Below, in pieces: positions 9,947 to 17,635 of a stretch of DNA of 39,753 bases. Every line of letters begins with the position of its first letter. Within the stretch, counting starts at the first letter, position 1. Below the pieces are notes generated by a model. That model worked only from the letters and a program-made list of their open reading frames with translations, did not search any database and had not been told where the DNA came from. The stretch spans positions 1-39,753 of the forward strand of contig NZ_JYJG01000238.1 in NCBI RefSeq assembly GCF_000955955.1. Direction: 5' to 3'. Made by a program: the position numbers and the translations under genes. The stretch comes from Lentzea aerocolonigenes (GTDB lineage: Bacteria > Actinomycetota > Actinomycetes > Mycobacteriales > Pseudonocardiaceae).

Positions 9947-12325
9947 ATGGCCGGGCGTACAGGGACTTCACGAAAGACCACGTCACGCGGCAAAGCTCCA
10001 GCCAAGCCGCGGGCGCGATCCACCGCGTCCAGAAAGCCCGCTCCGCGCAAGAGCGGTGGCGCGATCAGTGCTGTGTGGGGCGCGCTGGGGCGTGGTGTCG
10101 GCAGCCTCGTGCGGACGGTCAGCCGTACCAAGGATCTGGATCCCGAACATCGTCGTGACGGGCTCGGGCTGCTGCTGATCGCGTTGGCCGTCATCACCGG
10201 CGCCGGTGTGTGGTGGCAGGCCGGTGGGCCCGTCGGCCAGTGGGTCGACATCGCCGTGCGCAGCTCCGTCGGGTTCCCCGCCGTGATCGTGCCGGTCGTG
10301 CTGCTCGGCATCGGCGTGACGCTGATGCGCACCGACCCGAAGCCGGACGCACGGCCGCGGCTGATCATCGGCACGTTGCTGATGATGATCGGCGTGCTCG
10401 GCATGTTCCACCTCATCGGCGGCCTGCCGATGGACCCGGTCGAACGCCGCACCGCCGGTGGGGCTCTGGGGTATCTGGCCGGCGGGTTCCTCGCGCAGGG
10501 CCTCACGCCGTGGGTCGCCGGGCCGTTGCTGTTCCTGATCTTCGCGTACGGCCTGCTGGTCGTGACGCACACGCCGATTCGCCAGGCGCCCGAACGCATC
10601 CGCTCGCTGCTGCACCCCGGCACGTCCAAGGACTCCGACGCTCCCGCCGAGGAGGAAGAGGCCGAGGAGCCGAAGCCGGTTCGCCTGCGCCGTCCCAGCA
10701 GGCGTCGCCAGGCCGTCGAACCCGTCGAGGACGAGCAGCAGGCCGAGCTTCCGCTGGAGGAGCCGGAACCCGCGCCCAAGCCCGCCGCGAAGAAGGAGAA
10801 GGCCGCCGCGCCGGCGATGGCCGTGCGCGCGGTGGAGGGCGAGTACCAGTTGCCGCCGCCGGACGTCCTCAAGGACGGCGACGCGCCGAAGACCCGCAGC
10901 AAGGCGAACGACCTCATGATCGAGGCGATCTCCGGCGTGCTGGACCAGTTCTCGATCGACGCCCAGGTCACCGGCTTCACCCGCGGTCCGACGGTCACCC
11001 GGTACGAGGTCGAGCTCGGCCCCGGCGTGAAGGTCGAGAAGATCACCGCGCTGACCAAGAACATCGCGTACGCCGTGGCGACGGACAACGTGCGCCTGCT
11101 GGCCCCGATCCCCGGCAAGTCCGCGGTCGGCATCGAGGTCCCCAACAGCGACCGCGAGATGGTGCGCCTGGGCGACGTGCTGCGCGCGCCGTCCACGGTC
11201 AAGGACACGCACCCGATGGTGATCGGCCTCGGCAAGGACATCGAGGGCCACATGGTCACCGCGAACCTGACGAAGATGCCGCACCTGCTGGTCGCGGGTT
11301 CCACGGGTTCCGGCAAGTCGTCGTTCGTCAACTCGATGCTGGTGTCCCTGCTGGCCCGCGCGACGCCGGACGAGGTCCGGATGATCCTCATCGACCCGAA
11401 GATGGTCGAGCTGACGCCGTACGAGGGCATCCCGCACCTGATCACGCCGATCATCACGCAGCCGAAGAAGGCGGCGGCGGCGCTGGCGTGGCTCGTCGAG
11501 GAGATGGAGCAGCGCTACCAGGACATGCAGGTCAACCGGGTGCGCCACGTCGACGACTTCAACCGCAAGGTGAAGTCCGGCGAGATCACCGCGCCGCCGG
11601 GATCCGAGCGCGTCTACCGCCCGTACCCGTACATCATGGCGATCGTCGACGAGCTCGCCGACCTGATGATGACCGCGCCGCGCGACGTCGAGGACGCGAT
11701 CGTCCGCATCACGCAGAAGGCGCGTGCCGCGGGCATCCACCTGGTTCTGGCGACCCAGCGTCCGTCCGTCGACGTCGTGACCGGTCTGATCAAGACGAAC
11801 GTGCCGTCCAGGCTGGCGTTCGCGACTTCCTCGCTGACGGACTCGCGAGTGATCTTGGACCAGCCGGGCGCGGAGAAGCTGATCGGCATGGGCGATGCCC
11901 TGTACCTGCCGATGGGCGCCTCGAAGCCGGTGCGCATCCAGGGCGCGTTCGTCGGCGACGAGGAGATCTCCTCGATTGTCGAGTTCACCAAGAACCAGGC
12001 CCAGCCCGAGTACACCGACGGCGTCACGGCGCAGAAGGCCGGCGAGAAGAAGGAGATCGACGCCGACATCGGCGACGACCTGGAGCTGCTGGTGCAGGCG
12101 ACCGAGCTGATCGTCACGTCGCAGTTCGGTTCGACGTCGATGCTGCAGCGCAAGCTCCGCGTCGGGTTCGCGAAGGCGGGTCGCCTGATGGACCTGCTGG
12201 AGACGCGCGGGGTGGTCGGTCCGTCCGAGGGCTCGAAGGCGCGCGAGGTGCTGATCAAGCCGGACGAGCTGGAGTCCGTGATCTACCTGATGCGCGGCGG
12301 TGGCCCGGTCGACGACGAGGACTAG
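9947..12325 (+). CDS. ftsK: DNA translocase FtsK
   Basis: 792 residues. A basic N-terminal tail (1-~60) is followed by four membrane helices (~60-205), then a charged Glu/Pro/Ala/Lys-rich linker (~215-300). The motor domain has Walker A GSTGSGKSS (451-458), ILIDPKMVELTPYEG and Walker B IMAIVDELADLMM, plus LVLATQRPSVDVVTG. The C-terminal gamma winged helix (~720-785) reads SQFGSTSMLQRKLRVGFAKAGRLMDLLE and would recognise chromosome-orienting sequences. It pumps DNA at the closing septum and activates dimer resolution. In M. tuberculosis the orthologue Rv2748c directly adjoins argA. Here ~5.3 kb lies between them. Confidence 0.97.
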   Translation: MAGRTGTSRKTTSRGKAPAKPRARSTASRKPAPRKSGGAISAVWGALGRGVGSLVRTVSRTKDLDPEHRRDGLGLLLIALAVITGAGVWWQAGGPVGQWVDIAVRSSVGFPAVIVPVVLLGIGVTLMRTDPKPDARPRLIIGTLLMMIGVLGMFHLIGGLPMDPVERRTAGGALGYLAGGFLAQGLTPWVAGPLLFLIFAYGLLVVTHTPIRQAPERIRSLLHPGTSKDSDAPAEEEEAEEPKPVRLRRPSRRRQAVEPVEDEQQAELPLEEPEPAPKPAAKKEKAAAPAMAVRAVEGEYQLPPPDVLKDGDAPKTRSKANDLMIEAISGVLDQFSIDAQVTGFTRGPTVTRYEVELGPGVKVEKITALTKNIAYAVATDNVRLLAPIPGKSAVGIEVPNSDREMVRLGDVLRAPSTVKDTHPMVIGLGKDIEGHMVTANLTKMPHLLVAGSTGSGKSSFVNSMLVSLLARATPDEVRMILIDPKMVELTPYEGIPHLITPIITQPKKAAAALAWLVEEMEQRYQDMQVNRVRHVDDFNRKVKSGEITAPPGSERVYRPYPYIMAIVDELADLMMTAPRDVEDAIVRITQKARAAGIHLVLATQRPSVDVVTGLIKTNVPSRLAFATSSLTDSRVILDQPGAEKLIGMGDALYLPMGASKPVRIQGAFVGDEEISSIVEFTKNQAQPEYTDGVTAQKAGEKKEIDADIGDDLELLVQATELIVTSQFGSTSMLQRKLRVGFAKAGRLMDLLETRGVVGPSEGSKAREVLIKPDELESVIYLMRGGGPVDDED

Positions 12326-12326
12326 G

Positions 12327-12351
12327 GGCGTGGCCCGTTCTGGGTCGCGCC
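12327..12351. terminator. Stem-loop between convergent ftsK and GNAT gene
   Basis: GGCGTGGCCC (12327-12336) and GGGTCGCGCC (12342-12351) pair over 10 bp with two G-U pairs and a 5-base loop. It starts 2 bases after the ftsK stop and ends just before the GNAT stop, so it fits as a shared terminator. There is no T tract. Confidence 0.55.
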
Positions 12352-12352
12352 A

Positions 12353-12871
12353 CTAGCTCGTCCAGACGCCGAACCACTGCTCGGCGCCCCACTCCTCGAA
12401 CCGTTCGAGCTCGGTGAACCCGAGCTTCTGGGCGAGGCGCACGGCGGCGTCGTTGGCGGTTTGCGTGGTGAGCACCACCGGCTCACCGGGATGCGCTCCG
12501 GCGAACCAGCCGAGCGCCGCCGCGCATGCCTCGGCGGCGTATCCGCGGCCCCAGGACGTCGGCAGGAACAGGAAGCCGAGCTCGGCCTCGCCGCCTTCTG
12601 GCCGGAGGTGGCCCCGGCATTCCGGGCCGCGCCGGTCGAACGTGATCATGCCGATCATCGTGCCGTCGAGCTCTGCCACGAAGGAGCCGAAGCGCCGTCC
12701 TGGGGTTTCGGGGACCGTCCGCTCCAGTTCGTCGCGTGCGTTGGCGCCGCCGATGTAGGTGCCGACCTCGGATGAGGCGAACAACTCGATGTACTGCTCG
12801 CGGTCGCGGGCTTCCGACTGGCGGAGCACCAGCCGTTCGGTCCTGATCGGGGCGGGCGGCCAAGCACTCAC
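12353..12871 (-). CDS. GNAT N-acetyltransferase, RimJ/RimL type
   Basis: 172 residues. The N-terminal IRTERLVLRQSEARD is the usual opening of RimJ/RimL-like acetyltransferases. The acetyl-CoA loop is around LPTSWGRGYAAEACAAAL, and TQTANDAAVRLAQKLGFTELERF is the typical C-terminal segment. Acceptor unknown: it could be a protein N-terminus, an amine or an antibiotic. GTG 12871 has GGAGGT just upstream with short spacing. The longer open frame upstream lacks coding character, so I cut it here. Confidence 0.85.
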   Translation of the reverse strand: MSAWPPAPIRTERLVLRQSEARDREQYIELFASSEVGTYIGGANARDELERTVPETPGRRFGSFVAELDGTMIGMITFDRRGPECRGHLRPEGGEAELGFLFLPTSWGRGYAAEACAAALGWFAGAHPGEPVVLTTQTANDAAVRLAQKLGFTELERFEEWGAEQWFGVWTS

Positions 12872-12880
12872 TGCACCTCC

Positions 12881-13098
12881 AGGTTCACCAGGTCTGTCCG
12901 GCGGCACGCCTGCGCCGCGTGCTCGGCGGTCGCGCCCGGCGTGTGGGACAAGACCATCTACGACCTTTACCAGATGCGCGTCGGCGAGCGCGTCTGCACG
13001 GTCACCACCGACGGCAACCTGGGCGTGTTGCGACTCACCCAGGTGCCGTCGAAGGTGTTGCCGCGACTGGACTTCGACCACACCACCGGGCAGGGGCG
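12881..13098 (+). pseudogene. Coding-like fragment, possibly the end of a kinase-like or secreted protein
   Basis: On the plus strand one frame reads HACAACSAVAPGVWDKTIY, then DLYQMRVGERVCTVTTDG and NLGVLRLTQVPSKVLPRLD. This looks like a folded domain with paired cysteines. It resembles C-terminal beta domains of some actinobacterial membrane or kinase-like proteins (weak recollection, not verified). It has no start or ribosome site upstream, where the antisense GNAT gene begins, and the frame runs on into sequence antisense to the phospholipase gene. I read it as a remnant. A short expressed peptide from GTG 12941 is possible. Confidence 0.3.
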
Positions 13099-13563
13099 TC
13101 AGACGCCGGCCGTCTCCACCGCCGCCGCGGTCGACGACGCGCTGCCACCGAACTCCCGCACGGCCTTGTAGTACAGGTCGGCGGTCCACTTGCAGGCGAA
13201 GTTGCTGCCGCACTGCTTGTACATGTCGGACTTGAAGTTGTTGTCGATGCGCAGCCGGTTCGTCTCGCTGAACCGCGACTGCCGCTTGTAGTTGCGGTAG
13301 CCGAAGTCGTGCCGGTGGCAGGCCGGCAGGAACTTGAAGCCGAAGGGGTTGTCCGGTGAGTACGAGCAGCCGTCGGACGACCAGTCGAGCTGGCCGGCGT
13401 AGGGCTGTTGCGCGCGCAGTGTTGTGAACTGGCTGAGGGTCTTCGAGAACAGGTAGTCGTCGGTCACCGCGGCGATGTCCACGGCGTGTGCCGGGGCACC
13501 CGTGAAGATCAGGGCCAAGGACGCGGTGGCACCCACGAATGCCGAACGCAGGGTCTTCGACAT
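13099..13563 (-). CDS. Secreted phospholipase A2 (prokaryotic type)
   Basis: 154 residues. A signal peptide of ~27 residues (MSKTLRSAFVGATASLALI, cleavage after APAHA) precedes a small mature domain. The catalytic His-Asp pair lies in ACHRHDFGYRNY, and DGCSYSPDNPFGF provides calcium-loop residues, as in Streptomyces PLA2. Four cysteines can form two disulfides. GAGGAG lies before ATG 13563. The enzyme releases fatty acids from glycerophospholipids outside the cell. It lies 83 bp downstream of the RiPP operon on the same strand. Membership is possible but unproven, because it has its own ribosome site and intergenic space. Confidence 0.9.
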   Translation of the reverse strand: MSKTLRSAFVGATASLALIFTGAPAHAVDIAAVTDDYLFSKTLSQFTTLRAQQPYAGQLDWSSDGCSYSPDNPFGFKFLPACHRHDFGYRNYKRQSRFSETNRLRIDNNFKSDMYKQCGSNFACKWTADLYYKAVREFGGSASSTAAAVETAGV

Positions 13564-13646
13564 GGCGAGCTCCTCGGAGTGTGAGCAGGGTCTCGCCAGT
13601 TGTAGCGGGTGATCGACTGTCCTCGGTAGACACGATCTGATGAACG

Positions 13647-14309
13647 TCAGGTGAGCGGGTGACCGCACGCGATCGCTGTGGCCACGCGAAGTTCGCGGGG
13701 TAGCCCCAGCGAGTGGAGCATCTCGTGGTCCGCTACTCCGCCGAGCAGACAGCCGCCCAGTTTCTGCTCCGCCAAACGGAGGCAAATGCTCTGGGCGGCG
13801 GCGCCCACCTCGATCAGGCCGAACCTGCCCGCGCGTTCGCCGTACTTCTCGAACGACTCTTCGTCTTTCAACACGAGCACGATCGCGAGTGGCGGCGTTG
13901 ATGGCGTGCCGAGGATCGAAGCCAGGTCCGCGGGTGCCGGGCCGATGTCCTGCAACGCGTGCCGGGCGATGTCGTAGCGCACAGCCCGGCCATTGTGGAA
14001 GGCGTAGCAGCGCAACGGGTGCAGCCCACCCGCGGACGGACAGCTGTGGTCGCCCAACGCACCGAGCACGTACCCGAGTTGCTTGTCCGTCAACGGTTTC
14101 GAAGCGAACTCGCGGGTGCTCCGGCGAGCCTGGAACAGCTTCTGCAGCCGGTCAGAGGGACGAGGCAGTGGCACCGGCGCGGAAGGCAGCTCCAGCGGGT
14201 CGATCAACGGTGGTGCGGGGCGGAAGTCGCGCAGCCGCTCGCCCAGCCGGAGCTGGTGCAGGGGCGAGAACCGGCTGGCGGCCCAGAAGTCGTCGAACAA
14301 CGAAGTCAC
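13647..14309 (-). CDS. SagB-type FMN dehydrogenase of a TOMM/RiPP cluster
   Basis: 220 residues, nitroreductase-like fold of the SagB/ThcOx family, which oxidises azolines to thiazoles/oxazoles using FMN. Visible segments are LFQARRSTREFASKPLT (the family's RRS.R.F motif), SAGGLHPL, LIEVGAAAQSICLRLAEQ and GGVADHEMLHSLGLPRE. GTG 14309 overlaps the stop of the YcaO gene as GTGA, which fixes the start: the longer upstream frame lies inside YcaO. It is the last gene of the five-gene operon. Nearest alternative: a nitroreductase of other function; the YcaO context argues against that. Confidence 0.9.
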   Translation of the reverse strand: MTSLFDDFWAASRFSPLHQLRLGERLRDFRPAPPLIDPLELPSAPVPLPRPSDRLQKLFQARRSTREFASKPLTDKQLGYVLGALGDHSCPSAGGLHPLRCYAFHNGRAVRYDIARHALQDIGPAPADLASILGTPSTPPLAIVLVLKDEESFEKYGERAGRFGLIEVGAAAQSICLRLAEQKLGGCLLGGVADHEMLHSLGLPRELRVATAIACGHPLT

Positions 14310-15463
14310 CCCAGCGGATGTGGTGCGGGATTGGGGAACACGCCCGGCGAGGCGTGCGGGTAGCGCCACGACAGCTCACGCGCGCGGCCGCCCAGGTGCG
14401 GCCAGCGGTGGTCGGAGTGCAACGGCGCGAGGTCGGGGGACAGGACGCGGACGCAGTGCAGTCCCACGGCCGACAGCTCCGGCGTCGTCAGCTCCCGGTA
14501 CGCGAGCCGGATCCCGTGCTCGTCCAGCGCGTGCACCAGCTCGGTCAGTTCCGCGGCGACCCCACGACCGACCGCGTCGGCAGGCGGGTCCGTGGTGATG
14601 CCGGAGAACCACGGCAGCGCGTCCCACTCAGCAGAAGGCCGAGTCGCGTAGTAGGCGGCGTGCTTGTCGAAGTCGGTGACGTCGGCGATCGGCTCGGAGC
14701 CGTTGCGCGCCAGCCACACCTCGATGAACACCGTGCCCTGCACCCACTCCTCGCAGGCCTTCTGCAAGGCATCCGCCACGGTCGCCCGGCACGCCAGGCC
14801 GAGCGTCGGCCGAGCCTGCCCGGCGATCGGCAGCGACCCGGCCACGGCGATCACCGGATGCGGGCTGTAGGCGGGCGTGAGGTCGAAGGCAGCGGCACCG
14901 TGCGGCAGGTCGGCGTCGAACCGTTGCGGTGCAATCGAATGCAACCAGGTCGTGGTGAACGCGTCCCGTTCGACCAACTCCTGGGTGGCCCGCAGCAACG
15001 CGCTCGTGGGAGACGGTCCCGCAGCCAGGCCCGAGGACGTGGTGGGCAGCCCGTGGGAAGCGTCGAGGCCCACGAGCCCGGCAGGCACCCGGATCGGCTC
15101 GTTTCGAGGCAGCGTCCACGCCCGCGTGTACTGGGTGTCGACATATCCCTTGCGGTAGCGGTAATCACCACGAACGCGCTGCTCGACCGTGTGCAGGCTG
15201 AAGTGCTCCAACGGCCAGCACTCCCCGTCGGTCACGATCTCCAGCGGCGCTCGGGCAGCGGCGTGCCGTTCCAGGGCTTCGGCCAGAGCCGCAACCCGTG
15301 AGGTACCACCGGAAGTGCCGCCGGCGGCGAACGGCTCCGGCACGGCGGCCCAGCCCTCGACGTCCACATCGGACAGACTGTGCGGCACGGGGTGCAACTG
15401 CGACACCACACCCTGCCGCCACCCGACCGCGCGCTCGATCAGCGCCTCCGCGACGGTCTTCAC
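14306..15463 (-). CDS. YcaO-domain cyclodehydratase (TOMM D protein)
   Basis: 385 residues. YcaO proteins use ATP to cyclise Cys/Ser/Thr of a precursor peptide to azolines. Seen here: GGTSRVAALAEALERHA, SSGLAAGPSPTSALLRATQE, LVERDAF and CEEWVQG, in the order of the YcaO fold. The C-terminus FPNPAPHPLG supplies the proline-rich PxPxP tail (PNPAP) known to matter for azoline-forming members. The start is GTG 15463, overlapping the previous stop by GTGA; the longer upstream frame is out of register with the membrane-fusion gene. Its partner is the Ocin-ThiF-like protein at 15959-16762. Confidence 0.93.
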   Translation of the reverse strand: MKTVAEALIERAVGWRQGVVSQLHPVPHSLSDVDVEGWAAVPEPFAAGGTSGGTSRVAALAEALERHAAARAPLEIVTDGECWPLEHFSLHTVEQRVRGDYRYRKGYVDTQYTRAWTLPRNEPIRVPAGLVGLDASHGLPTTSSGLAAGPSPTSALLRATQELVERDAFTTTWLHSIAPQRFDADLPHGAAAFDLTPAYSPHPVIAVAGSLPIAGQARPTLGLACRATVADALQKACEEWVQGTVFIEVWLARNGSEPIADVTDFDKHAAYYATRPSAEWDALPWFSGITTDPPADAVGRGVAAELTELVHALDEHGIRLAYRELTTPELSAVGLHCVRVLSPDLAPLHSDHRWPHLGGRARELSWRYPHASPGVFPNPAPHPLG

Positions 15464-15984
15464 CGCTTGCCCCGGTAGTGCCGGAAGATCCAGTAACCGA
15501 ACCCGAGCGCCGCGCAGGTGTACATCAGCGCGGCCAGCCCCATACCTCCGAGCGTGGCGAACGTCCCGAACAGGGGCAGCGCGGCGAACGGCTCGATGCA
15601 CCACAGGGCGAGCCATCCGAGCATTCTGCGTGTACTGGCCCACGGCTTCGGTGAGCGTGCGATGAAGCCCGCGGCGACGGACCACCCCAGCGCGATGCAC
15701 ATGCCCCCGACCCACCAGCCCCAGTGCAGGTCCAAGATCGCGCCCGACGTGACCAGGGGCAGCAGGACCACCAGGAGCGGGAAGACGGCTGCGGGCACGA
15801 CGAGTGCGCTGCGCGGTACAGGCAGTTCTTTGGTGTCCTGGTACAGCGCTTCCGGGATGTGCACGGCCGCACCCACCGAGGAAATCGCGCAACAGCAACA
15901 ACAACAGCAACAGGTGGGCGTCGCGGCGTTGGCGGCGGCCGCACCGGGCGAGAACTGGTCAGGTAACCGGACTGCTGTGGTCAA
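15460..15984 (-). CDS. Putative RiPP precursor with Cys8 core fused to a four-helix membrane domain
   Basis: 174 residues in one uninterrupted frame. Residues 1-24 (MTTAVRLPDQFSPGAAAANA, then ATPT) look like a short leader. Residues 25-32 are eight consecutive cysteines, followed by AISSVGAAVHIPE. Residues ~55-170 hold four membrane helices (SALVVPAAVFPLLVVLLPLV; WWVGGMCIALGWSVAAGFI; LGWLALWCIEPFAALPLFG; MGLAALMYTCAALGFGYWIF) and a basic tail. A poly-cysteine core after a short leader recalls streptolysin S (SagA). Fusion to a membrane protein is unusual. TTG 15984 is the only sensible start, with GGGGGG 6 bases upstream. It overlaps the preceding gene by 26 bases and the YcaO gene by GTGA. 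That it is the modified substrate is inference. Confidence 0.75.
   Translation of the reverse strand: MTTAVRLPDQFSPGAAAANAATPTCCCCCCCCAISSVGAAVHIPEALYQDTKELPVPRSALVVPAAVFPLLVVLLPLVTSGAILDLHWGWWVGGMCIALGWSVAAGFIARSPKPWASTRRMLGWLALWCIEPFAALPLFGTFATLGGMGLAALMYTCAALGFGYWIFRHYRGKR
15889..15912 (-). repeat. Trinucleotide run encoding eight cysteines
   Basis: Eight TGT/TGC codons in a row, seen on the plus strand as a CAA/CAG-type run. Such a run is prone to replication slippage in steps of 3 bases, which would change the number of core cysteines without breaking the frame. Confidence 0.8.
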
Positions 15985-16762
15985 GGTGGTCCCCCCAAGG
16001 CAACGCCACGCGCCCGACCGGAAGCGCGGGGCAGATCTCGCAGCCGGCGGCAGGCAACACGCTCTCGCGGGTCGTCGTGAACTCGTCGAGGTTGACGGTC
16101 ACGACCGCGTCGAGCAGCGCCAGTGAACCGCTGCGGATGTTCTGGATTGCTTGCAACGCAAGGGCAAGAGGGAAATCGTGGGACATCGCAGCAGGGTGCG
16201 GAGGAGGCGGCGGATCCCCCCACCGCCGGCCCGCCCGCACCGCGAGGCACGCCAGGCACGCGCCGGCACCGGGCACCACGAAGGGCCCGATAGCGGCCGT
16301 GTGGTGGTACGCGAGGTCCAGCAGCAGGTGCGGGACCCGAACCGAACGCGCCACCTCGACCAGGTCGACCAACGTGCCAGTGGTCCGCACGATGAGCATC
16401 AGGTCCGGATCGGTCCCCTGATCATCACTGTGCGGCAACCGCTCCACCAGCCCGGCGGGTGCCTCACCGACGAACCGCGTGCCAACCCCCGAAGGCCGCG
16501 ACTCTCGTGATGGCAACCCCGCCGGGCGGAGAGCGCCCAGGGTCCTCAGCTGGGCCACGTGCCGGCGAACCGGTTCCCCCAACCGGCTTTCGTCGACCGT
16601 TCGAGCCACTCCCCTCAAAACTGGCTCGAACAGTCCCGCCAGCGCCACGGCCACCGCCCTGGGCAGGTCTGGAATCAGGTATGCGAGATCAGCTCCCGCG
16701 TAGACGACAAGGCCTTCGTCGCGAACTTGGGCGTGCCACGCGGGATCAGCGACCAGACTCAT
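15959..16762 (-). CDS. TOMM leader-binding protein, Ocin-ThiF-like (C protein)
   Basis: 267 residues. Two CxxC pairs, GACLACLAV and AGCEICP, would bind zinc as in E1-like/Ocin-ThiF proteins that recognise the leader peptide and present it to YcaO. The N-terminal ~90 residues resemble the peptide-clasp region of this family. A degenerate Rossmann part (DLMLIVRTTGTLVDLVEVAR, VPHLLLDLAYHHTAAIGPFV) follows. No adenylation motif is evident, as expected for the docking form. ATG 16762 lies 17 bases inside the end of the MerR gene, and the stop lies 26 bases inside the precursor gene, so it is tightly coupled to both. Confidence 0.85.
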   Translation of the reverse strand: MSLVADPAWHAQVRDEGLVVYAGADLAYLIPDLPRAVAVALAGLFEPVLRGVARTVDESRLGEPVRRHVAQLRTLGALRPAGLPSRESRPSGVGTRFVGEAPAGLVERLPHSDDQGTDPDLMLIVRTTGTLVDLVEVARSVRVPHLLLDLAYHHTAAIGPFVVPGAGACLACLAVRAGRRWGDPPPPPHPAAMSHDFPLALALQAIQNIRSGSLALLDAVVTVNLDEFTTTRESVLPAAGCEICPALPVGRVALPWGDHLDHSSPVT

Positions 16763-17597
16763 CCTCGTCCCCCCTCGCCAGGAAGCACTCGATCTCCTGC
16801 TCGGTCGGCAGGTCGCCGGCCGGATCGACGAGGTTCTCGGCGATCGGCGGCAACGGCTGCTCCGCCCACGCGGGCTGGAAGTCGTCGCTGGGCAGCAACC
16901 CGTGCCGCGACGCGAACTCCTCGGCCGCGTCCCGGATCGACTCGCGCAGCGTTCCCACCACCGCGGTCTCCGCCGTGTAGGTCAGCTCGACCAGCAACGC
17001 CCGCACGTTCTCCAGCTGGTTGTCGTCACCGGCCTTGCGAGCCAGTTCGGGCCAGAACTCGCGCTCGAACAACCGCACGAAGTCCGAAGCGATGGCATCG
17101 GTCGCCGTGCGCAGGCGCGTGAAGCTGTCCATGACGTCATCGCTGGGCACCCTGAGGCCGGCAAGCCTGCCGCCCGCTTCGAGTGCCCAGCGACGCGCGT
17201 GCGGCCAGCCGTACTTCCACCGCACCAAGCCCAACCGCATAGCCCGGAGGAGGAGTCGCGGTTGGACATCTCCCATCGGAATCAGGTGCTTGATGTCGCG
17301 CACCTTGATCCGAACCCAGTCGTCGGGCCCCTCGGTCTCGCCCATGCCGAGAACCGCGGCGACCGACTCGCCCTTCTCGCGTGCCGTGATCAGCTCGGCG
17401 ATCGCGGGCAGCGAGAACCCCCGCTGCTGCAACCGCTGCACCAACGTCAACCGCTCGACGTGCGAGGCGTCGTAGTACGCCACGCGCCCCTGCCGTCTCG
17501 GCGCGTGCAGCACACCCTTCGTCTGGTACATGCGAATGGTGCTGCTGGGCAGGCCGATCCGGGCGGCGAGCTCGTCGATGGTCAGTGATTCGGGCAC
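16746..17597 (-). CDS. MerR-family regulator of the RiPP operon
   Basis: 283 residues. The N-terminal MerR winged helix reads LTIDELAARIGLPSSTIRMY, then KGVLHAPRRQGRVAYY and HVERLTLVQRLQQRGFSLPA. The ~180-residue C-terminal part has no recognised ligand domain. It is acidic and helical. It is the first gene of the operon and overlaps the next by 17 bases. GTG 17597 sits 7 bases after a CAAGAT -10, so translation is probably leaderless. Autoregulation through the dyads at 17592-17661 is likely but inferred. Confidence 0.85.
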   Translation of the reverse strand: MPESLTIDELAARIGLPSSTIRMYQTKGVLHAPRRQGRVAYYDASHVERLTLVQRLQQRGFSLPAIAELITAREKGESVAAVLGMGETEGPDDWVRIKVRDIKHLIPMGDVQPRLLLRAMRLGLVRWKYGWPHARRWALEAGGRLAGLRVPSDDVMDSFTRLRTATDAIASDFVRLFEREFWPELARKAGDDNQLENVRALLVELTYTAETAVVGTLRESIRDAAEEFASRHGLLPSDDFQPAWAEQPLPPIAENLVDPAGDLPTEQEIECFLARGDEDESGR

Positions 17598-17618
17598 GCC
17601 ACAGATCTTGGCGTGCCC
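17592..17618 (-). promoter_or_regulatory. Dyad over the -10 and start codon of the RiPP operon
   Basis: GGGCACGCC (17592-17600) and GGCGTGCCC (17610-17618) are perfect inverted 9-mers separated by 9 bases. They span the -10, the probable transcription start and the GTG start of merR. This fits an operator, for the MerR protein itself or a repressor; an RNA hairpin is possible only if transcription starts upstream. Confidence 0.5.
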
Positions 17619-17634
17619 TGTCTCGTTGAGTCAA
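17605..17634 (-). promoter_or_regulatory. Promoter of the RiPP operon
   Basis: TTGACT (17634-17629) and CAAGAT (17610-17605) are 18 bases apart. The GTG start follows the -10 by 7 bases, which is the leaderless arrangement. A long spacer (18-19) is typical of MerR-controlled promoters. Confidence 0.5.
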
Positions 17635-17635
17635 G

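Noticed and set aside
13099..13785. Extended 228-codon form of the phospholipase
   Set aside because: The upstream part lacks coding character; the signal peptide starts at ATG 13563 with a good ribosome site.
15883..15923. Plus-strand poly-glutamine frame opposite the cysteine run
   Set aside because: It is the shadow of the Cys codons; no ribosome site or supporting sequence around it.
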